64,000 nucleotides of DNA, from NCBI RefSeq assembly GCF_029227915.1, contig NC_079879.1, positions 1,860,001-1,924,000 on the forward strand, given 5' to 3'. A program made the position numbers and the translations under genes. This DNA is from Hydractinia symbiolongicarpus (lineage: Eukaryota > Cnidaria > Hydrozoa > Anthoathecata > Hydractiniidae). A model generated the notes under the pieces. The model saw nothing but the letters and a program-made list of their open reading frames with translations. It was not told where the DNA came from and ran no database searches. This document shows positions 24,930-39,157 of the stretch, piece after piece (position 1 is the stretch's first letter; each line of letters begins with the position of its first letter).

Positions 24930-27900
24930 TGATTGCTGGAAGTCAGTGATTACACTGGGCGCTGTGGTGGCGCTTTAATGAAAAATTTAGATAAATAAGT
25001 CTGCTTTTACTGTGGGAACAATCGCAGCCGTTACCGCGCGCTGAGAATACAGAAACAGTTTCCAAAACTACATTTCATTGAATTTCTAACGGTATAACTC
25101 CGTTTCAGTTAAAATGGTTACGTCACATATTCGTACAAACATGTATTTAGCGATATTTTTCTGATATTACTAGGTTCCATCGCTTTTAACAGTCAAGCGA
25201 TTGACTGTGGGACTTAATTGCACTGATTTTGGACTTTGACCTTATAAATGTGATAAATGAGGCAATTTGACTCCAAGAAATAACATTCTTCTTAGTTTGA
25301 AATGATTGCTGCAACTCAGCGATTACACTGGGCGCTGTGGTAGCGCTTTAATGAAAAATTTAGATAAATATTTCATTTTGAGTCGTAGTCGTTAGCGCGT
25401 GCTGAAGAAATAGAGAGAGTTTCAAAAACTACATTTCATTGCCTTTCAAGCAGTATCAGTCCGCTTGAGTTACAACGGTTGCGTCACATATTCGTACCAA
25501 CATGTATTTAGCGATATTTTTCTGATATTACTAGGTTGCATTGCTTTTAACAGTGAAACGATTGCCGGTGGGACTTAATTGAACTGATTTTGGACTTTGA
25601 CGTTATAAATGTTATAAATGAGGCAATTGGACTCCAAGAAATAGCATTCTTTTTAATTTGACATGATTGCTGGAACTCAATGATTACACAGTGTGCTGTG
25701 GTACCCCTTTAATGAAAAATTTAGATAAATAAATCAGTTCTTATTGTGGGACCAATTCTAGCCGTTAACGCGCGTTATTAAAACAGAGACAGCTACCACA
25801 AATATATTTTATTAAAATTCTAACGGTACAAGTCCGTTTCAGTTACAACGGTTGAGTCACATAACCATACCAACATGTATTTAGCGATATTTTTCTGATA
25901 TTACTAGGTTGCATCGCTTTTAACAGTGAAACGATTGACTGTGGGACTTAATTGCACTGATTTTGGACTTTGACCTTATAAATGTGATAAATGAGCCAAT
26001 TTGACTCCAAGAAACAACATTCTTCTTAATCTGACATGATTGCTGGAACTCAGCGATTTCACAGTGTGCTGTGGTAGCGCGTTATTTAAAAATTTAGATT
26101 AGTATGTTATTTTGTACTGTGGGACCAATCCAAGCCCTTAGCACTCACTGAAGAAATAGAGACAGTTTCAAAAACTACACTTCATTGACTTTCTAACAGT
26201 ATCAGTAGGCTTGAGTTACAACGGTTGCGTCACATATTCGTACTAACATGTATTTAGCGATATTTTTCTGATATTACTAGGTTGCATCGCTTTTAACAGT
26301 GAAACGATCGACTGTGAGACTTAATTGAACTGATGTTGGACTTTGACCTTATAAATGTGATAAATGGGGCAATTTGACTCCAAGAAATAACATTCTTCTT
26401 AGTTTGAAATGATTGCTAGAACTCAGCGATTACACTGGGCGCTGTGGTAGTGCTTTAATGAAAAATTTAGATAAATATGTCATTTTGAGTCGTAGTTGTT
26501 AGCGCGTGCTGAAAAAATTGAGAGAGTTTCAAAAACTACATTTCATTGCCTTTCAAGCAGTATCAGTCCGCTTGAGTTACAACGGTTGCGTCACATATTC
26601 GTACCAACATGTATTTAGCGATATTTTTCTGATATTACTAGGTTGCATCGCTTTTAACAGTGAAACGATTGCCGGTGGGACTTAATTGAACTGATTTTGG
26701 ACTTTGACCTTATAAATGTTATAAATAAAGCAATTGGACTCCAAGAAATAGCATTCTTCTTAATTTGATATGATTGCTGGAACTCAATGATTACACAGGG
26801 CGCTGTGGTAGCGCTTTAATGAAAAATTTAGATAAATAAATCAGTTCTTATTGTGGGACCAATTCTAGCCGTTAACGCGCGCTATTAAAACAGAGACAGT
26901 TACCAAAAATACATTTTATTAAAATTCTAACGGTACAAGTCCGTTTCAGTTACAACGGTTGAGTCACATAACCATACCAACATGTATTTAGCGATATTTT
27001 TCTGATATTACTAGGTTGCATCGCTTTTAACGATTGACTGTGGGACTTAATTGCACTGATTTTGGACTTTGACCTTATAAATGTGATAAATGAGCCAATT
27101 TGACTCCAAAAACAACATTCTTCTTAATCTGACATGATTGCTGGAACTCAGCGATTTCACAGTGTGCTGTGGTAGCGCGTTATTTAAAAATTTAGATTAG
27201 TATGTCATTTTGTACTGTGGGACCAATCCAAGCCCTTAGCACGAACTGAAGAAATAGAGACAGTTTCAAAAACTACACTTCATTGACTTTCTAACAGTAT
27301 CAGTCGGCTTGAGTTATAACGGTTGCGTCACATATTCGTACTAACATGTATTTAGCGATATTTTTCTGATATTACTAGGTTGCATCGCTTTTAACAGTGA
27401 AACGATCGACTGTGAGACTTAATTGAACTGATGTTGGACTTTGACCTTATAGTGATAAATGGGGCAATTTGACTCCAAGAAATAACATTCTTCTTAGTTT
27501 GAAATGATTGCTGGAACTCAGCGATTACACTGGGCGCTGTGGTAGCGCTTTAATGAAAAATTTAGATAAATATGTCATTTTGAGTCGTAGTCGTTAGCGC
27601 GTGCTGAAGAAATAGAGAGAGTTTCAAAAACTAATAAATGTTATAAATGAGGCAATTGGACTCCAAGAAATAGCATTCTTCTTAATTTGACATGATTGCT
27701 GGAACTCAATGATTACACAGGGCGCTGTGGTAGCGCTTTCAGTTCTTATTGTGGGACCAATTCTAACCGTTAACACGCGCTATTAAAACAGAGACAGTTA
27801 GCAAAAACTACAATTCATTGAATTTCTAACGGTATAACTCCGTTTCAGTTAAAACGGTTACGTCACATATTCGTACTAACATGTATTTAGAGATATTTTC

Positions 27901-28041
27901 TGATATTACTATGTTGCATCGCTTTTAACAGTGAAGCGATTGACTGTGGGACTTAATTGAACTGATGTTGGACTGTGACCTTATAAATGTGATGAATAAG
28001 CTAATTTGACTCCAAGAAACAACATTCTTCTTAATCTGACA
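24930..28041 (+). repeat. Higher-order block II, copy 1 (3112 bp, nine monomers with truncations)
   Basis: Markers repeat exactly 3112 bp later: GAAGTCAGTG (24939 and 28051), ATCGCAGC (25021 and 28133) and the CTAATAAATG junction (27633 and 30745). Nine full monomers would be 3357 bp; the shortfall comes from a deletion of about 183 bp at 27633, about 24 bp lost near 27739, empty 12-bp slots and small losses such as CTTTTAACGATTG near 27027. Inside the block, D, E and F types follow a trimer order with about 1107 bp between GCCTTTCAAG at 25441 and 26548. Confidence 0.93.
27590..27745 (+). repeat. Truncated monomer lacking the core (copy 1)
   Basis: At 27633 AAAACTA is joined directly to ATAAATG. 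In a full sister monomer these points are about 183 bp apart (25431 and 25615), and the missing piece contains the whole invariant core. About 100 bp further on, GCGCTTT is joined to CAGTTCTT with about 24 bp missing. The same lesions recur in the partner copy at 30745 and about 30851, so they predate the 3112-bp duplication. Confidence 0.88.
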
Positions 28042-31000
28042 TGATTGCTGGAAGTCAGTGATTACACTGGGCGCTGTGGTGGCGCTTTAATGAAAAATTT
28101 AGATAAATAAGTCTGCTTTTACTGTGGGAACAATCGCAGCCGTTACCGCGCGCTGAGAATACAGAAACAGTTTCCAAAACTACATTTCATTGAATTTCTA
28201 ACGGTATAACTCCGTTTCAGTTAAAATGGTTACGTCACATATTCGTACAAACATGTATTTAGCGATATTTTTCTGATATTACTAGGTTCCATCGCTTTTA
28301 ACAGTCAAGCGATTGACTGTGGGACTTAATTGCACTGATTTTGGACTTTGACCTTATAAATGTGATAAATGAGGCAATTTGACTCCAAGAAATAACATTC
28401 TTCTTAGTTTGAAATGATTGCTGCAACTCAGCGATTACACTGGGCGCTGTGGTAGCGCTTTAATGAAAAATTTAGATAAATATTTCATTTTGAGTCGTAG
28501 TCGTTAGCGCGTGCTGAAGAAATAGAGAGAGTTTCAAAAACTACATTTCATTGCCTTTCAAGCAGTATCAGTCCGCTTGAGTTACAACGGTTGCGTCACA
28601 TATTCGTACCAACATGTATTTAGCGATATTTTTCTGATATTACTAGGTTGCATTGCTTTTAACAGTGAAACGATTGCCGGTGGGACTTAATTGAACTGAT
28701 TTTGGACTTTGACGTTATAAATGTTATAAATGAGGCAATTGGACTCCAAGAAATAGCATTCTTTTTAATTTGACATGATTGCTGGAACTCAATGATTACA
28801 CAGTGTGCTGTGGTACCGCTTTAATGAAAAATTTAGATAAATAAATCAGTTCTTATTGTGGGACCAATTCTAGCCGTTAACGCGCGTTATTAAAACAGAG
28901 ACAGCTACCACAAATATATTTTATTAAAATTCTAACGGTACAAGTCCGTTTCAGTTACAACGGTTGAGTCACATAACCATACCAACATGTATTTAGCGAT
29001 ATTTTTCTGATATTACTAGGTTGCATCGCTTTTAACAGTGAAACGATTGACTGTGGGACTTAATTGCACTGATTTTGGACTTTGACCTTATAAATGTGAT
29101 AAATGAGCCAATTTGACTCCAAGAAACAACATTCTTCTTAATCTGACATGATTGCTGGAACTCAGCGATTTCACAGTGTGCTGTGGTAGCGCGTTATTTA
29201 AAAATTTAGATTAGTATGTTATTTTGTACTGTGGGACCAATCCAAGCCCTTAGCACTCACTGAAGAAATAGAGACAGTTTCAAAAACTACACTTCATTGA
29301 CTTTCTAACAGTATCAGTAGGCTTGAGTTACAACGGTTGCGTCACATATTCGTACTAACATGTATTTAGCGATATTTTTCTGATATTACTAGGTTGCATC
29401 GCTTTTAACAGTGAAACGATCGACTGTGAGACTTAATTGAACTGATGTTGGACTTTGACCTTATAAATGTGATAAATGGGGCAATTTGACTCCAAGAAAT
29501 AACATTCTTCTTAGTTTGAAATGATTGCTAGAACTCAGCGATTACACTGGGCGCTGTGGTAGTGCTTTAATGAAAAATTTAGATAAATATGTCATTTTGA
29601 GTCGTAGTTGTTAGCGCGTGCTGAAAAAATTGAGAGAGTTTCAAAAACTACATTTCATTGCCTTTCAAGCAGTATCAGTCCGCTTGAGTTACAACGGTTG
29701 CGTCACATATTCGTACCAACATGTATTTAGCGATATTTTTCTGATATTACTAGGTTGCATCGCTTTTAACAGTGAAACGATTGCCGGTGGGACTTAATTG
29801 AACTGATTTTGGACTTTGACCTTATAAATGTTATAAATAAAGCAATTGGACTCCAAGAAATAGCATTCTTCTTAATTTGATATGATTGCTGGAACTCAAT
29901 GATTACACAGGGCGCTGTGGTAGCGCTTTAATGAAAAATTTAGATAAATAAATCAGTTCTTATTGTGGGACCAATTCTAGCCGTTAACGCGCGCTATTAA
30001 AACAGAGACAGTTACCAAAAATACATTTTATTAAAATTCTAACGGTACAAGTCCGTTTCAGTTACAACGGTTGAGTCACATAACCATACCAACATGTATT
30101 TAGCGATATTTTTCTGATATTACTAGGTTGCATCGCTTTTAACGATTGACTGTGGGACTTAATTGCACTGATTTTGGACTTTGACCTTATAAATGTGATA
30201 AATGAGCCAATTTGACTCCAAAAACAACATTCTTCTTAATCTGACATGATTGCTGGAACTCAGCGATTTCACAGTGTGCTGTGGTAGCGCGTTATTTAAA
30301 AATTTAGATTAGTATGTCATTTTGTACTGTGGGACCAATCCAAGCCCTTAGCACGAACTGAAGAAATAGAGACAGTTTCAAAAACTACACTTCATTGACT
30401 TTCTAACAGTATCAGTCGGCTTGAGTTATAACGGTTGCGTCACATATTCGTACTAACATGTATTTAGCGATATTTTTCTGATATTACTAGGTTGCATCGC
30501 TTTTAACAGTGAAACGATCGACTGTGAGACTTAATTGAACTGATGTTGGACTTTGACCTTATAGTGATAAATGGGGCAATTTGACTCCAAGAAATAACAT
30601 TCTTCTTAGTTTGAAATGATTGCTGGAACTCAGCGATTACACTGGGCGCTGTGGTAGCGCTTTAATGAAAAATTTAGATAAATATGTCATTTTGAGTCGT
30701 AGTCGTTAGCGCGTGCTGAAGAAATAGAGAGAGTTTCAAAAACTAATAAATGTTATAAATGAGGCAATTGGACTCCAAGAAATAGCATTCTTCTTAATTT
30801 GACATGATTGCTGGAACTCAATGATTACACAGGGCGCTGTGGTAGCGCTTTCAGTTCTTATTGTGGGACCAATTCTAACCGTTAACACGCGCTATTAAAA
30901 CAGAGACAGTTAGCAAAAACTACAATTCATTGAATTTCTAACGGTATAACTCCGTTTCAGTTAAAACGGTTACGTCACATATTCGTACTAACATGTATTT

Positions 31001-31155
31001 AGAGATATTTTCTGATATTACTATGTTGCATCGCTTTTAACAGTGAAGCGATTGACTGTGGGACTTAATTGAACTGATGTTGGACTGTGACCTTATAAAT
31101 GTGATGAATAAGCTAATTTGACTCCAAGAAACAACATTCTTCTTAATCTGACATG
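28042..31155 (+). repeat. Higher-order block II, copy 2
   Basis: Tandem partner of 24930-28041. It shares even the truncated monomer (junction 30745) and all three empty slots (28492, 29599, 30694). I noticed very few differences, for example GGTACCCC near 25701 against GGTACCGC near 28813. The copy ends near 31155, where the sequence becomes GATTGTTGGAATTCAGGG. Confidence 0.93.
30702..30857 (+). repeat. Truncated monomer lacking the core (copy 2)
   Basis: Exact counterpart of 27590-27745, offset by 3112 bp, with the AACTA/ATAAATG junction at 30745. It shows that a monomer without a core can be carried along in a higher-order unit. Confidence 0.88.
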
Positions 31156-34100
31156 ATTGTTGGAATTCAGGGATTACACTAAACGATGTGATTGCGCTAC
31201 ATTTAAAAATTTGGATAAATAAGGCATTTTGTAATGTGGGACCTATTGTAGCCCATAGCGCGAGCTGAAGAGATAGAGACAGTTTCAAAAACTACATTTC
31301 ATTGATTTTTTAACGGTAGCAGTCCGTTTGAGTTGCAACGGTTGCGTCGCATATTCGCACCAACATGTGTTTAGCGAAATTTTTCTGATATTACTAGGTT
31401 GCATCGCTTTTAACAGTGAAACGATTGACTGTGATCCTTATTTGAACTGATTTTGGACTTTGACCTTATAAATGTGATAAATGAGGCAATTGGGACTCCA
31501 AGAAATAACATTCTTCTTAATTTGAAATGATTGCTGGAACTCAGCGATTACACTGGGCGCTGTGGTTGCGCTTTAATGAAAAATTTAGATAAATATTTCA
31601 TCTTGTACTGTGGGACCAATTGTAGTCGTTAGCGCGCGCAGAAGAAATAGAGACGGTTTCAAAAACTACATTTCAATGACTTTTTAACAGTATCAGTCCG
31701 CTTGAGTTACAACGGTTGCGTCACATATTTGTACCAACATGTATTTAGCGATATTTTTCTGATATTACTAGGTTGCATCGCTTTTAACAGTGAAACGATT
31801 GCCGGTGGGACTTAATTGAACTGATTTTGGACTTTGACCTTATTAATGTTATAAATGAGGCAATTTGACTCCAAGAAATAGCATTTTTCTTAATTTGACA
31901 TGATTGCTGGAACTCAATGATTACACAGGGCGCTGTGGTAGCGCTTTAATGGAAAATTTAGAGAAATAAGTCAGCTTTTACTGTGGGACCAATCCTAGGC
32001 GTTAACGCGCGCTGAGAAAACAGAGACAGTTTCCAAAACCACATTTCATTGAATTTCTAACGGTATAACTCCGTTATAATTAAAACGGTTACGTCACATA
32101 TTCGTACAAACATGTATTTAGCGATATTTTTCTGATATTACTAGGTTGCATCGCTTTTAACAGTGAAGCGATTGACTCTGGGAATTAATTGCACTGATTT
32201 TGGACTTTGACCTTATAAATGTGATAAATCAGCCCATTTGACTCCAAGAAACAACATTCTTCTTAATCTGACATGATTGCTGGAATTCAGGGATTACACT
32301 GGACGATGTGATTGCGCTTCATTTAAAAATTTGGATAAATAAGCCATTTTGTAATGTGGGACCTATTGTAGCCAATAGCGCGAGCTGAAGAGATAGAGAC
32401 AGTTTCAAAAACTACATTTCATTGATTTTCTAACGGTAGCAGTCCGTTTGAGTTGCAATGGTTGCGCCACATTTTCGCACCAACATGTATTTAGCGAAAT
32501 TTTTCTGATATTACTAGGTTGCATCGCTTTTAACAGTGAAACGATTGACTGTGGTCCTTAATTGAACTGATTTTAGACTTTGACCTTATAAATGTGATAA
32601 ATGAGGCAATTGGGACTCCAAGAAATAACACTCTTCTTAATTTGAAATGATTGCTGGAAATCAGCGATTACACTGGGCGCTGTGGTAGCGCTTTAATGAA
32701 AAATTTAGATAAATATTTCATTTCGTACTGTGGGACCAATCGTAGTCGTTAGCGCGCACTGAAGAAATAGAGACGGTTTCAAAAACTACATTTCATTGAC
32801 TTTTTAACAGTATCAGTCCGCTTGAGTTACAACGGTTGCGTCACATATTCGTACTAACATGTATTTAGCCATATTTTTCTGATATTACTAGGTTGAATCG
32901 CTTTTAACAGTGAAACGATCGACTGTGAGACTTGATTGAACTGATGTTGGACTTTGACCTTATAAATGTAATAAATGGGGCAATTGGACTCCAAGAAATA
33001 ACATTCTTCTTAGTTTGAAATGATTGCTGGAACTCAGCGATTACACTGGGCGCTGTGGTAGCGCTTTAATGAAAAATTTTGATAAATATGTCATTTTGAG
33101 TCGTTGTCGTTAGCGCGTGCTGAAGAAATAGAGAGAGTTTCAAAAATTACATTTCATTGCCTTTCAAGCAGTATCAGTCCGTTTCAGTTACCACTGTTGA
33201 GTCACATAACCATACCAACATGTATTTAACGACATTTTTCTGATATTACTAGGTTGCATCGCTTTTAACAGTGAAATGATTGACTGTGGGACTTAAATGC
33301 ACTGATTTTGGACTTTGACCTTATAAATGTGATAAATGAGCCAATTTGACTCCAAGAAACAACATTCTTCTTAATCTGACATGATTGCTGGAACTCAGTG
33401 ATTACACTGGGCGCTGTGGTAGAGCTTTAATGAAAAATTTAGATAAATAAGTCAGCTTTTACTGTGGGACTAATCCTAGCCGTTACTGCGCGCTGAGAAT
33501 ACAGAAACAGTTTCCAAAACTACATTTCATTGAATTTCTAACGGTATAACTCCGTTTCAGTTACAACGGTTGCGTCACATATTTGTACCAACATGTATTT
33601 AGCGATATTTTTCTGATATTACTAGGTTGCATCGCTTTTAACAGTGTACCGATTGACTGTAGGACTTAATTGAACTGATCTTGGACTGTGACCTTATAAA
33701 TGTGACGAATAAGCTAATTGGACTCCAAGAAATAACATTTTTCTTAATTTGACATGATTGCTGGAACTCAGTGATTACACTGGGCGTTGTGGTAGCGCTT
33801 TAATGGAAAATTTAGATAAATAAGTCAGCTTTTACTGTGGGACCAATCCTAGCCGTTAACGCGCGCTGAGAAAACTGAGACAGTTTCCAAAACTACATAT
33901 CATTGAATTTCTAACGGTATAACTCCGTTTCAGTTACAAAGGTTACGTCACATATTCGTACCAACATGTATTTAGCGATATTGTTCTGATATTACTAGGT
34001 TGCATCGCTTTTAACAGTGAAGCGATTGACTGTGGGACTTAATTGCACTGATTTTGGACTTTGACCTTATAAATGTGATAAATGAGCCCATTTGACTCCA

Positions 34101-34689
34101 AGAAACAACATTCTTCTTAATCTGACATGATTGCTGGAATTCAGGGATTACACTGGACGCTGTGATTGCGCTTTATTTAAAAATTTGGATAAATATTTCA
34201 TTTTGTACTGTGGGACCAATCGCAGTCGTTAGCGCGCGCTGAAGAAATAGAGACAGTTTCAAAAACTACATTTCATTGACTTTTTAACAGTATCAGTCCG
34301 CTTGAGTTACAACGGTTGCGTCACATATTCGTACCAACATGTATTTAGCGATATTTTTCTGATATTACTAGGTTGCATGGCTTTTAACAGTGAAACGATT
34401 GCCTGTGGGACTTAATTGAACTGATTTTGGACTTTGACCTTATAAATGTTATAAATAAGCCAATTGGACTCATAGAAAAAACATTCTTCTTAACTTGACA
34501 TGATTGCTGGACCTCAGTGTTTACACTGGGCGCTCTGGTAGAGCTTTAATGAAAAATTTACATAAATAAGTCAGCTTTTACTGTGGGACCAATCCTACCC
34601 GTTACCGCGCGCTGAAGAAATAGAGACAGTTTCAAAAACTACATTTCATTGAATTTCTAACGGTATAAGTCCGTTTTAGTTACAACGGT
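31156..34689 (+). repeat. Satellite segment with a trimer period of about 1120 bp
   Basis: AAGGCATTTT at 31221 and AAGCCATTTT at 32341 mark two trimer copies 1120 bp apart, with C-, B- and A-like arms in the same order. A further D-type monomer with an empty slot lies at 33099. Later monomers (33400-34690) are A- and C-like and less regular. A minus-strand open frame at 31037-31288 overlaps the left edge but is only a run of satellite without stops. Confidence 0.65.
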
Positions 34690-36178
34690 AACGTCACATA
34701 TTCGTACCAACATGTATTTAGCGATATTTTTCTGATATTACTAGGTTGCATCGCTTTTAACAGTGAAGCGATTGACTGTGGGACATAATTGCACTGATTT
34801 TGGACTTTGTCCTTATAAATGTGATAAATTAGCCCATTTGACTCCAAGAAACAACATTCTTCTTAATCTGACATAATTGCTGGAATTCAGGGATTACACT
34901 GGACGCTGTGATTGCGCTTCATTTAAAAATTTGGATAAATAAGTCATTTTGTAATGTGGGACCTATTGTAGCCCATAGCGCGAGCTGAAGAGATAGAGAC
35001 AGTTTCAAAAATTACATTTCATTGATTTTCTAACGGTAGCAGTCCGTTTGAGTTACAACGGTTGCGTCACGTATTCGCACCAACATGTATTTAGCGAAAT
35101 TTTTCTGATATTACTAGGTTGCAGCGCTTTTAACAACGAAACGATTGACTGTGGTCCTTAGTTGAACTGATTTTGGACTTTGACCTTATAAATGTGATAA
35201 ATGAGGCAATTGGAGTCCAAGAAATCACATTTTTCTTAATTTGAAATGATTGCTGGAACTCAGCGATTACACTGGGCGCTGTGGTAGCGCTTTAATGAAA
35301 AATTTAGATAAATATTTCATTTTGTACTGTGGGACCAATCGTAGTCGTTAGCGCGCGCTGAAGAAATAGAGACAGTTTCAAAAACTACATTTCATTGACT
35401 TTTTAACAGTATCAGTCCGCTTGAGTTATAACGGTTGCCACATATTCGTACCAACATGTATTTAGCGATATTTTTCTGATATTACTAGGTTGCATGGCTT
35501 TTAACAGTGAAACGATTGCCTGTGGGACTTAATTGAACTGATTTTGGACTTTGACCTTATAAATGTTATAAATAAGCCAATTAGACTCATAGAAAAAACA
35601 TTCTTCTTAACTTGACATGATTGCTGGACCTCAGTGTTTACACTGGGCGCTCTGGTAGAGCTTTAATGAAAAATTTACATAAATAAGTCAGCTTTTACTG
35701 TGGGACCAATCCTACCCGTTACCGCGCGCTGAAGAAATAGAGACAGTTTCAAAAACTACATTTCATTGAATTTCTAACGGTATAACTCCGTTTTAGTTAC
35801 AACGGTTACGTCACATATTCGTACCAACATGTATTTAGCGATATTTTTCTGATATTACTAGGTTGCATGGCTTTTAACAGTGACACGATTGACTGTGGGA
35901 CTTAATTGAACTGATTTTGGACTTTGACCTTAGAAATGTGATAAATTAGCCCATTTGACTCCAAGAAACAACATTCTTCTTAATCTGACATAATTGCTGG
36001 AATTCAGGGATTACACTGGACGCTGTGATTGCGCTTCTTTTAAAAATTTGGATAAATAAGTCATTTTGTAATGTGGAACCTATTGTAGCCCATAGCGCGA
36101 GCTGAAGAGATAGAGACAGTTTCAAAAACTACATTTCATTGATTTTCTAACGGTAGCAGTCCGTTTGAGTTACAACGG
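34690..36178 (+). repeat. Tetramer block III, partial copy 1
   Basis: GTATTCGCACC with a neighbouring GCAGCGCTT core variant at 35071 recurs at 36561 and 38049 (steps 1490 and 1488). This first copy agrees for about its first three monomers; its fourth (about 35820-36180, with TTAGAAATGTGATAAATTAG) differs and instead matches about 39170-39530. Confidence 0.75.
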
Positions 36179-37668
36179 TTGCGTCACATATTCGTACCAA
36201 CATGTATTTAGCGATATTTTTCTGATATTACTAGGTTGCATCGCTTTTAACAGTGAAGCGATTGACTGTGGGACATAATTGCACTGATTTTGGATTTTGT
36301 CCTTATAAATGCGATAAATTAGCCCATTTGACTCCAAGAAACAACATTCTTCTTAATCTGACATAATTGCTGGAATTCAGGGATTACACTGGACGCTGTG
36401 ATTGCGCTTCATTTAAAAATTTGGATAAATAAGTCATTTTGTAATGTGGGACCTATTGTAGCCCATAGCGCGAGCTGAAGAGATAGAGACAGTTTCAAAA
36501 ATTACATTTCATTGATTTTCTAACGGTAGCAGTCCGTTTGAGTTACAACGGTTGCGTCACGTATTCGCACCAACATGTATTTAGCGAAATTTTTCTGATA
36601 TTACTAGGTTGCAGCGCTTTTAACAACGAAACGATTGACTGTGGTCCTTAATTGAACTGATTTTGGACTTTGACCTTATAAATGTGATAAATGAGGCAAT
36701 TGGAGTCCAAGAAATAACATTTTTCTTAATTTGAAATAATTGCTGGAACTCAGCGATTACACTGGGCGCTGTGGTAGCGCTTTAATGAAAAATTTAGATA
36801 AATATTTCATTTTGTACTGTGGGACCAATCGTAGTCGTTAGCGCGCTGAAGAAATAGAGACAGTTTCAAAAACTACATTTCATTGACTTTTTAACAGTAT
36901 CAGTCCGCTTGAGTTATAACGGTTGCCACATATTCGTACCAACATGTATTTAGCGATATTTTTCTGATATTACTAGGTTGCATGGCTTTTAACAGTGAAA
37001 CGATTGCCTGTGGGACTTAATTGAACTGATTTTGGACTTTGACCTTATAAATGTTATAAATAAGCCAATTAGACTCATAGAAAAAACATTCTTCTTAACT
37101 TGACATGATTGCTGGACCTCAGTGTTTACACTGGGCGCTCTGGTAGAGCTTTAATGAAAAATTTACATAAATAAGTCAGCTTTTACTGTGGGACCAATCC
37201 TACCCGTTACCGCGCGCTGAAGAAATAGAGACAGTTTCAAAAACTACATTTCATTGAATTTCTAACGGTATAACTCCGTTTTAGTTACAACGGTTACGTC
37301 ACATATTCGTACCAACATGTATTTAGCGATATTTTTCTGATATTACTAGGTTGCATGGCTTTTAACAGTGAAACGATTGCCTGTGGGACTTAATTGAACT
37401 CATTTTGGACTTTGACCTTATAAATGTTATAAATGAGGCAAATGGACTCCAAGAAATAGCATTCTTCTTAATTTGGCATGATTACTGGAACTCAGCAATT
37501 ACACTGGCCGCTGTGGTAGCGCTTTAATGAAGAATTTAGATAAATATGTCATTTTGTGCTGTGGGACCAATTGTAGTCGTTAGCGCGTGCTGAAGATGTA
37601 GAGACGGTTTCAAAAACTACATTTCATTGACTTTCTAACAGTATCAGTCCACTTGAGTTACAATGGTT
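36179..37668 (+). repeat. Tetramer block III, copy 2 (about 1488 bp)
   Basis: Four monomers in fixed order. CATAGAAAAA-type markers at 35588, 37076 and 38564 are 1488 bp apart. The unit carries distinctive changes: GGACATAATTGCACTG, GCAGCGCTTTTAACAACG, CATGGCTTTTAAC and ATTAGACTCATAG. One monomer reads TTAGCGCGCTGAAG with one GC step lost. Confidence 0.85.
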
Positions 37669-39157
37669 GCGTCACATATTCGTACCAACATGTATTTAGC
37701 GATATTTTTCTGATATTACTAGGTTGCATTGCTTTTAACAGTGAAGCGATTGACTGTGGGACATAATTGCACTGATTTTGGATTTTGTCCTGATAAATGT
37801 GATAAATTAGCCCATTTCACTCCAAGAAACAACATTCTTCTTAATCTGACATAATTGCTGGAATTCAGGGATTACACTGGACGCTGTGATTGCGCTTCAT
37901 TTAAAAATTTGGATAAATAAGTCATTTTGTAATGTGGGACCTATTGTAGCCCATAGCGCGAGCTGAAGAGATAGAGACAGTTTCAAAAATTACATTTCAT
38001 TGATTTTCTAACGGTAGCAGTCCGTTTGAGTTACAACGGTTGCGTCACGTATTCGCACCAACATGTATTTAGCGAAATTTTTCTGATATTACTAGGTTGC
38101 AGCGCTTTTAACAACGAAACGATTGACTGTGGTCCTTAATTGAACTGATTTTGGACTTTGACCTTATAAATGTGATAAATGAGGCAATTGGAGTCCAAGA
38201 AATCACATTTTTCTTAATTTGAAATAATTGCTGGAACTCAGCGATTACACTGGGCGCTGTGGTAGCGCTTTAATAAAAAATTTAGATAAATATTTCATTT
38301 TGTACTGTGGGACCAATCGTAGTCGTTAGCGCGCTGAAGAAATAGAGACAGTTTCAAAAACTACATTTCATTGACTTTTTAACAGTATCAGTCCGCTTGA
38401 GTTATAACGGTTGCCACATATTCGTACCAACATGTATTTAGCGATATTTTTCTGATATTACTAGGTTGCATGGCTTTTAACAGTGAAACGATTGCCTGTG
38501 GGACTTAATTGAACTGATTTTGGACTTTGACCTTATAAATGTTATAAATAAGCCAATTAGACTCATAGAAAAAACATTCTTCTTAACTTGACATGATTGC
38601 TGGACCTCAGTGTTTACACTGGGCGCTCTGGTAGAGCTTTAATGAAAAATTTACATAAATAAGTCAGCTTTTACTGTGGGACCAATCCTACCCGTTACCG
38701 CGCGCTGAAGAAATAGAGACAGTTTCAAAAACTACATTTCATTGAATTTCTAACGGTATAACTCCGTTTTAGTTACAACGGTTACGTCACATATTCGTAC
38801 CAACATGTATTTAGCGATATTTTTCTGATATTACTAGGTTGCATGTCTTTTAACAGTGAAACGATTGCCTGTGGGACTTAATTGAACTCATTTTGGACTT
38901 TGACCTTATAAATGTTATAAATGAGGCAAATGGACTCCAAGAAATAGCATTCTTCTTAATTTGGCATGATTACTGGAACTCAGCAATTACACGGGCCGCT
39001 GTGGTAGCGCTTTAATGAAGAATTTAGATAAATATGTCATTTTGTGCTGTGGGACCAATTGTAGTCGTTAGCGCGTGCTGAAGATGTAGAGACGGTTTCA
39101 AAAACTACATTTCATTGACTTTCTAACAGTATCAGTCCACTTGAGTTACAATGGTTG
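37669..39157 (+). repeat. Tetramer block III, copy 3 (about 1488 bp)
   Basis: Tandem copy of 36179-37668 with the same private variants. Small differences include CATGTCTTTTAAC near 38842 for CATGGCTTTTAAC and ACGGGCC near 38991 for ACTGGCC. Confidence 0.85.

Noticed and set aside
31037-31288. Minus-strand open reading frame of 83 codons
   Set aside because: It lies wholly within satellite monomers, including the end of block II copy 2. The homologous frame in most other monomers is broken by stops, and nothing in the protein resembles a known domain. It is a chance open stretch.
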